NCBI GenBank assembly: GCA_029939615.1
Contig: JAOZSP010000053.1
Location: 1-9,179 of the forward strand
Reading direction: 5' to 3'
Source of the DNA: Candidatus Izemoplasma sp.
GTDB taxonomy: Bacteria; Bacillota_I; Bacilli_A; Izemoplasmatales; Izemoplasmataceae
DNA: 9,179 nt
Shown here: positions 5,499 to 9,179 of the stretch, piece after piece
Layout of the letters: each line of letters starts with the position of its first letter
Position numbering within the stretch: the stretch's first letter is position 1
Translations under genes and position numbers: made by a program
Notes under the pieces: model-generated
Told to the model about the DNA's origin: nothing
The model's input: the letters and a program-made list of their open reading frames with translations, nothing else
Databases searched by the model: none

Positions 5499-5958
5499 AT
5501 TTATTACTTCTTTTACCTGTAATATGTTCAATTATAATCTCAACTAAAATAGTTGAATCAAAATCCTTCTCTACATACGCAATTCCTTCCTTTAAAAATT
5601 TATCTGAATATTTTTTAATAAGTTCAATCAAAATTTCTTTATCAGCTGGAATAATTTTAGCTTTCCCATAAACAATAACACTTTGATAATTTGTAGTAAA
5701 TTTCTCTTCAATAATTTTAACATTATCAAATACAGTAAATGAAACATTAGAGTTTATCTTAATATTCAATAATTTTAACCCCTCTTTTGCACTATGAAAA
5801 TAAATTTTATTATTAAATAGCACATAATTTAATGGCACAGTATGAGGATAACCATTAATTCCTATAGTTCCTAAAACTCCTTCTCTACAGTGTTTTAAGA
5901 ATTCATAAGTTTCATCTTCGTTCATTACTGATTTACTTCTTCGCATTTTTAGGAACAT
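5497..5958 (-). CDS. PNPOx-like, NimA-type flavin-binding protein
   Basis: This 153-aa protein matches the split-barrel pyridoxamine 5'-phosphate oxidase-like family, NimA subgroup. VLGTIGINGYPHTVPLNY spans residues 28-45, KIYFHSAKEGLKL spans 51-63 (His55 in the conserved FHxAxxG motif), VIVYGKAKII spans 94-103, and the HITGKR C-terminal tail spans 145-150. Family members are dimeric cytosolic proteins that bind FMN or a related cofactor; some reduce nitroimidazoles, but most have unknown substrates, so a resistance role should not be assumed. Length is typical. The ATG at 5956-5958 follows AGAGGTGG by 4 nt; a second ATG at codon 5 is possible but has no better site. The gene ends in TGA, which together with TGG-encoded Trp supports the standard code. 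It is divergent from the C39 lipoprotein gene, with 136 nt between the two starts. Confidence 0.87.
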   Translation of the reverse strand: MFLKMRRSKSVMNEDETYEFLKHCREGVLGTIGINGYPHTVPLNYVLFNNKIYFHSAKEGLKLLNIKINSNVSFTVFDNVKIIEEKFTTNYQSVIVYGKAKIIPADKEILIELIKKYSDKFLKEGIAYVEKDFDSTILVEIIIEHITGKRSNK

Positions 5959-5985
5959 AATACCACCTCTTCTATTTCATAGTTT

Positions 5986-5994
5986 ATCATATCA
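5986..5994 (-). promoter_or_regulatory. Possible extended -10 of the PNPOx-like gene
   Basis: On the minus strand TGATATGAT is a TGn element joined to TATGAT (5 of 6 matches). A -35 is not evident at 17 bp. The start near 5979 would leave a ~20-nt leader before ATG 5958. Confidence 0.35.
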
Positions 5995-6035
5995 GCACAA
6001 AAATGTATTCTTATCTAAACTAAATATTTGCGCTG

Positions 6036-6064
6036 TTGCAATTTTCAATTTCTTTTAGTAAAAT
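6036..6064 (+). promoter_or_regulatory. Promoter of the C39 lipoprotein gene
   Basis: TTGCAA (6036-6041), exactly 17 bp, then TAAAAT (6059-6064). The start is expected near 6071, so the leader is only ~24 nt and carries AGGAGGT (6082-6088). Confidence 0.65.
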
Positions 6065-6094
6065 GTTGGTATCTAACTTTTAGGAGGTATTCCA

Positions 6095-7282
6095 ATGAAA
6101 TCAAAATATTTGATTTTTATATTAATTTTCATGATGTTCTTAATTACTGGTTGTAGTAATAACCTTGAAGTTATTGATGATACTCCTACTCAAGAGGATG
6201 ATACTCCTGTTGTAGAAGATGAAGATCCTAATAATAATGAGGAGGAAGATGTTGTGGAAAATATTAGTTGCTCTGAAAGTACTGAATTAGTAACCCTTGA
6301 TAATACTTCAACTTTAGATGCTGAATTTTTATGGAATAACAGCGTTTCTTGCGAGGGATTAGAATTAGTCGATGGAATTATAAAATACAAAGAAGGATTA
6401 ACTGAAGCATCATTAACTACTTCTATATTCTCTATTGAACAGTTTGATGAATTTGTTCCTTCTTGGAATATTATAATAGATAGTGATATTAAGGTTCGTA
6501 TTAAAGTAAGTGTTGGAAATAGTGATGGGATGAGCGAAGAATTTTTAATGGGCTATTGGACTCTTGGTTATAAGACGTCATTATCTAATCAGACAAGCGA
6601 TTACGCTAAAGTATATATTGATACAATAGTAGCACAAGATATTTCTTTAGATAGAGTCTCTTTTACTATTACTTTTGATGAAGGTGCTTTCTCACTACAA
6701 AATATTTCTCTTACTACTATTCCTACTGGTTCTATATGGTTATTTGATGAAACTAAATTAGTCGAATATAATATTAATGTTCCTACAAAACAACAATTAA
6801 GTATTCCAGATATAGGTAGTTCAATATGTTCCCCTACTTCTCTATCAATGATTTTGGCTTATTATGGAGAAAATTTACCGCCAAGCGACGTCGCAGAATT
6901 TGTTCGTGATAAAGGATCCCAAATATACGGTAATTGGTCTTTTAATACGTCTTATGCTGGAGGGTACGAGAATTTATTTTCAAGAGTTGAATATATAAAT
7001 GATTTTGATACAATATTATCCTATCTATCACAAGATATCCCTTTAGCATTTTCAATAAAAACAAGTTCGGCTGCTTCCTTAGAAGGTGCAATAATGGCTT
7101 ATCCCGCAGGACATCTAGTTGTTCTTCGTGGTCTCAAATACGAGAATGATATATGGTATGCTCTTGTAAATGATCCAGCTGAATATACAGATGAAGCTGT
7201 TTTAAGGCAATATGTACTATCTGAATTACTTGATGCTTGGAATGGCTACACATATGTAGTAACTAATCAAGAATTTGAGTAA
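6095..7282 (+). CDS. Secreted lipoprotein with C39-like cysteine peptidase domain
   Basis: This 395-aa precursor has a lipoprotein signal peptide: a short basic N-terminus, a hydrophobic stretch (5-17), and the lipobox LITGC with Cys20 as the lipidated residue, so it is anchored outside the membrane. Residues 24-56 are an acidic Asp/Glu/Asn/Pro/Thr linker. Residues ~57-215 form a strand-rich domain I cannot name. Residues ~225-390 match the extracellular C39-like (Peptidase_C39_2) family: CSPTSLSMILAYYG with Cys245 as nucleophile, GNWSFNTSYAGG (279-290), GHLVVLRG with His340, and VNDPAE (358-363) with Asn359/Asp360 completing the site, then an RQY-x8-AW tail element (371-382). All catalytic positions look intact, so it is probably active. 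The target is unknown; unlike bacteriocin-export C39 domains, there is no ABC transporter. It is a single-gene unit with its own promoter and terminator; ATG 6095 has AGGAGGT 6 nt upstream. Confidence 0.88.
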   Translation: MKSKYLIFILIFMMFLITGCSNNLEVIDDTPTQEDDTPVVEDEDPNNNEEEDVVENISCSESTELVTLDNTSTLDAEFLWNNSVSCEGLELVDGIIKYKEGLTEASLTTSIFSIEQFDEFVPSWNIIIDSDIKVRIKVSVGNSDGMSEEFLMGYWTLGYKTSLSNQTSDYAKVYIDTIVAQDISLDRVSFTITFDEGAFSLQNISLTTIPTGSIWLFDETKLVEYNINVPTKQQLSIPDIGSSICSPTSLSMILAYYGENLPPSDVAEFVRDKGSQIYGNWSFNTSYAGGYENLFSRVEYINDFDTILSYLSQDIPLAFSIKTSSAASLEGAIMAYPAGHLVVLRGLKYENDIWYALVNDPAEYTDEAVLRQYVLSELLDAWNGYTYVVTNQEFE

Positions 7283-7293
7283 ATATTTTAATT

Positions 7294-7333
7294 GAACTTA
7301 CAAAACAATAGTTAAATTTGTAGGTTCTTTTTT
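7294..7333 (+). terminator. Intrinsic terminator of the lipoprotein gene
   Basis: GAACTTACAAA (7294-7304) pairs with TTTGTAGGTTC (7317-7327) over 11 bp with one G-U, has a 12-nt loop, and runs straight into six T (7328-7333). It lies 11 nt after the stop codon. Confidence 0.92.
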
Positions 7334-7411
7334 ATGTCTAAAGGATAATCATTCATTTAATACAGGTGTGATGTTATAAGTGAATATTTAAATAATCCTA
7401 ACTAAATTGTG

Positions 7412-7440
7412 TTGCATTCTTAATTTTATTATGCTAATAT
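7412..7440 (+). promoter_or_regulatory. Promoter of the TetR-flavodoxin operon
   Basis: TTGCAT (7412-7417), exactly 17 bp, then TAATAT (7435-7440), preceded by TGC as an extended -10. The start is expected near 7447, giving a ~40-nt leader, and this fixes the TetR start at 7488 rather than at the upstream in-frame ATG 7407. Confidence 0.68.
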
Positions 7441-7452
7441 CTAAATATATTA
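7435..7452. promoter_or_regulatory. Candidate TetR operator (18-bp palindrome)
   Basis: TAATAT (7435-7440) and ATATTA (7447-7452) are perfect inverted repeats with a 6-bp centre CTAAAT. The palindrome covers the -10 and the predicted start, where repressor binding would block transcription. The size and position are typical for TetR-family autoregulation. The arms are pure A/T, so chance occurrence in this AT-rich DNA is possible. Confidence 0.45.
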
Positions 7453-7487
7453 AAACAAGTGTTATTATATACAAAAAGGAGAATTTT

Positions 7488-8123
7488 ATGAGTAGAACAG
7501 CAGTACTAACAAAACAGCAGATAATTAAATGTGCTTATGATATAGCAAATAAAAAGGGAAAAGCAGCTATAACAATCCGTGAAATAGCAAACCAGTTAGG
7601 TAAATCTACAGCGCCTATATATACTCAATACACCAGTATTGATGCCATCTTTAAGGATTTGATTATATACATTAAAGATCAAGTATTCGAAACCACAAAG
7701 CAAAAAAGAACTACTAGTCCTTTCTTAAATGTTGGTGTTGGGTTTTTAGCTTTTGTAATCGAGAATAAATTAATATTTAATGATTTCTTCCTAACAATGG
7801 ATGAACCTTTACATAATATCAGGAATGATGATTATTCATACTTAGATCAAATGAAGAAAAATCCGTTCATGTCTGTTTTTAGTGATGATCAACTTGAGTC
7901 TATAATATATGATATGCAAGTTTACACTTATGGTCTCGCAACCATAATTTGTACAAACATAGGTGGAAATCATGATCTTAACTACTATAAAACCAAATTA
8001 GAAATTAATGGTAACTCGCTAATGAATTATCATATATATAGTTCTGGAAAATACGAGGAAGTACTAAAAAATGTAATTGAAAAGTTTAGTGAGCACATTG
8101 ATATTAAGGAGGTTCTAAAATAA
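7488..8123 (+). CDS. TetR/AcrR-family transcriptional regulator
   Basis: This 211-aa protein has an N-terminal TetR-type DNA-binding domain (about residues 8-58). IIKCAYDIANKKG forms helix 1, and AITIREIANQLGKSTAPIYTQY (27-48) is the helix-turn-helix with the usual aromatic-rich recognition end. Residues ~60-205 form an all-helical ligand-binding and dimerisation region with no identifiable ligand. The ATG at 7488-7490 is chosen because AAGGAG (7476-7481) precedes it by 6 nt and because the promoter lies downstream of the more distal in-frame ATG at 7407. The stop overlaps the start of the next gene by one base (TAATG), so translation is coupled. It very likely represses its own operon through the palindrome at 7435-7452 and is released by a compound handled by the two flavodoxin-fold proteins. 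Confidence 0.9.
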   Translation: MSRTAVLTKQQIIKCAYDIANKKGKAAITIREIANQLGKSTAPIYTQYTSIDAIFKDLIIYIKDQVFETTKQKRTTSPFLNVGVGFLAFVIENKLIFNDFFLTMDEPLHNIRNDDYSYLDQMKKNPFMSVFSDDQLESIIYDMQVYTYGLATIICTNIGGNHDLNYYKTKLEINGNSLMNYHIYSSGKYEEVLKNVIEKFSEHIDIKEVLK

Positions 8124-8671
8124 TGAAAATACTAATATTAAACGGAATACCAGATGACAAGAAATATTTGAGTTATGAAAAAGAAATAGAAAAAGCAGTA
8201 TCTACAAATACAACTTCTGAAATTGAATATTTTAGATTAAGAGATATGAATATTAATTACTGTAGAGGTTGTTGGGATTGTTGGGTTAAAACTCCAGGTC
8301 TTTGCGGAATCAAAGATGATCACGAAATGATTCTTAGTAGAATTCCAAATGTCGATATGGTTTTATACATTTCCCCTGTGATTTCGGGATATGAATCATC
8401 AATTCTTAAAACCTGTAAAGACCGTAGTATTGGAACAGCACACCCTTATATTACAATACATAAAGGAGAACAGCATCATGTCCAAAGATATGATGCTATG
8501 CCAGATATTAGTGTGATGCTAATAACAGATGAAGATACAACACAAGAACACATAGATTTAATATCTTCTACTTATTTTAGAAACGCACTAAACTTTAGAA
8601 AAGACGACACATCAAAATTTACAACAATAAGTAATCCAGGAGGTGTAAAAGATGTCTTTGATCGTTTATAA
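8123..8671 (+). CDS. Flavodoxin-fold protein with four-cysteine (Fe-S type) motif
   Basis: This 182-aa protein belongs to the flavodoxin-like/NADPH-dependent FMN reductase superfamily. It has a first strand KILILNG (2-8), a CRGCWDCWVKTPGLC cluster at residues 47-61 (Cys47, Cys50, Cys53, Cys61), then DDHEMI (65-70), a YISPVISGYESS strand-loop (82-93), and KGEQHHVQRYD (114-124), as in iron-sulfur flavoprotein relatives. The CX2CX2CX7C spacing resembles the compact [4Fe-4S] motif of such proteins, so an electron-transfer role is likely. Oddly, the FMN phosphate loop after strand 1 reads NGIPDDKKYL instead of the usual NGSPRxxGNT, so flavin binding may be weak or altered. Its ribosome binding site AAGGAGG (8106-8112) lies in the end of the TetR gene, and its own end overlaps the next gene by 20 nt. 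It is probably a cytosolic subunit of a two-component oxidoreductase. Confidence 0.83.
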   Translation: MKILILNGIPDDKKYLSYEKEIEKAVSTNTTSEIEYFRLRDMNINYCRGCWDCWVKTPGLCGIKDDHEMILSRIPNVDMVLYISPVISGYESSILKTCKDRSIGTAHPYITIHKGEQHHVQRYDAMPDISVMLITDEDTTQEHIDLISSTYFRNALNFRKDDTSKFTTISNPGGVKDVFDRL

Positions 8672-9179
8672 CGGAAGTCCTAGATGTGAGAAAAGCAATT
8701 CCTCAGTTATTACATCATGGTTTTTAGAAGGTTACGGAAATGACAACGTTGAAATTCGTTTTTTAAAGAAATTTAAACAACATCTTACATACGCAAAAGA
8801 AATGATAAATTATGATCAAATATTAATAATATTTCCTCTTTATGTAGATGGAATGCCTGGACAAGTAAAACATTTTTACGAAATAATTTCTTCTATTAAA
8901 GACAAAATCAAAGGTAAACAAATTACTTTCATTATCCACTCAGGCTTCTCTGATGGAATCCAAAGCAAAGTTTTAGAACACCATTGCAACATATTCGCGA
9001 ATATAATGGAATTAAAAAACCACGGAGTAATTATTATCCCTGGAAGTGAAGGTTTTAGACTAATGCCTCCTGCAATGACAAAGAAAAAGCGCTTAGCTGT
9101 TTCAAGACTAGGAGCTTCCTATAAAGCAAATAAAAAATATAATGAAAACGACATTGAATTCTTATTTGGAAAAGAAAAA
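8652..9179 (+). CDS. Flavodoxin-fold NAD(P)H-dependent oxidoreductase (3' end outside window)
   Basis: I translated 176 codons from ATG 8652-8654 to the window end with no stop, so the C-terminus may be cut. The N-terminus SLIVYNGSPR (2-11) is a canonical strand 1 and FMN phosphate loop of flavodoxin-like reductases, and IIFPLYVDGMPGQVKHF (residues ~62-78) matches the second flavin-contacting loop with the usual PLYVDGMPG signature. No cysteine cluster is present, in contrast to the preceding gene. AGGAGGTG (8638-8645) lies 6 nt upstream, inside the previous gene, which it overlaps by 20 nt in another frame, so expression is tightly coupled. By family knowledge it would reduce quinones, nitro or azo compounds or flavin using NAD(P)H. 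It is probably induced through the TetR gene at the head of the operon, and it complements its neighbour's altered flavin loop. Confidence 0.85.
   Translation, partial: MSLIVYNGSPRCEKSNSSVITSWFLEGYGNDNVEIRFLKKFKQHLTYAKEMINYDQILIIFPLYVDGMPGQVKHFYEIISSIKDKIKGKQITFIIHSGFSDGIQSKVLEHHCNIFANIMELKNHGVIIIPGSEGFRLMPPAMTKKKRLAVSRLGASYKANKKYNENDIEFLFGKEK

Noticed and set aside
7343..7398. Loose inverted repeat GGAT..ATTCA / TGAAT..ATCC upstream of the TetR promoter
   Set aside because: The arms are unequal (4-nt versus 9-nt internal gaps) and A/T-rich, so pairing is weak and probably accidental.
7407..7487. 27-residue longer TetR start
   Set aside because: It lies upstream of the predicted -35 element and has no ribosome binding site; AAGGAG fits ATG 7488, which gives a normal TetR N-terminus.
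1..9179. Mollicute code 4 (TGA as Trp)
   Set aside because: Trp residues in conserved motifs are TGG, no gene contains an in-frame TGA, and the PNPOx-like gene ends at TGA.

Overview
The window is low-GC DNA with good Shine-Dalgarno sites (AGGAGG, AAGGAGG, AGAGGTG) and SigA-type promoters (TTGACA/TATAAT-like). Trp is encoded by TGG, no TGA is read through in any gene, and one gene ends in TGA, so the standard bacterial code applies. This suggests a Firmicute or a deep-branching, standard-code relative of the Mollicutes (Haloplasma, Izemoplasma, Acholeplasma or Erysipelotrichia-like). That placement is an inference from style and gene content, not from a marker gene. No tRNA, rRNA, CRISPR array, transposase or phage gene is visible. 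The layout is ordinary chromosome with compact operons separated by clear intrinsic terminators.

Minus-strand left half. (1) A ROK-like sugar kinase (595-1992) and a PIG-L/LmbE-type zinc deacetylase (579 to beyond base 1) form an operon behind an extended -10 promoter, probably for N-acetyl-sugar metabolism. (2) An unrecognised 151-aa protein (3438-3893) is followed 12 nt later by a PlsC-like acyltransferase with an inserted zinc ribbon (2151-3425, GTG start). The pair ends in an intrinsic terminator at 2084-2108.

Centre. An isolated gene for a 58-aa basic protein (4337-4513, +) has an almost consensus promoter (TTGACA-N17-TATACT), a ~90-nt leader whose ends can pair, a strong ribosome binding site and a ~150-nt structured 3' region ending in a 14-bp terminator. 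I do not recognise this protein, and it is the most intriguing locus here. The same terminator serves a converging class I SAM methyltransferase (4745-5305, -). The methyltransferase start is overlapped by a 29-codon upstream ORF with its own ribosome binding site (5292-5381), a possible leader peptide. Next is a NimA/PNPOx-like flavin-binding protein (5497-5958, -).

Plus-strand right half. A secreted lipoprotein carrying a C39-like cysteine peptidase domain (6095-7282) has its own promoter and terminator. It is followed by a tightly coupled operon of a TetR-family repressor (7488-8123), a flavodoxin-fold protein with a four-cysteine cluster (8123-8671) and a second flavodoxin-fold oxidoreductase (8652 to beyond 9179). 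An 18-bp palindrome over the -10/start region of this operon is a good candidate for the TetR autoregulatory operator. The operon looks like an inducible redox or detoxification module.
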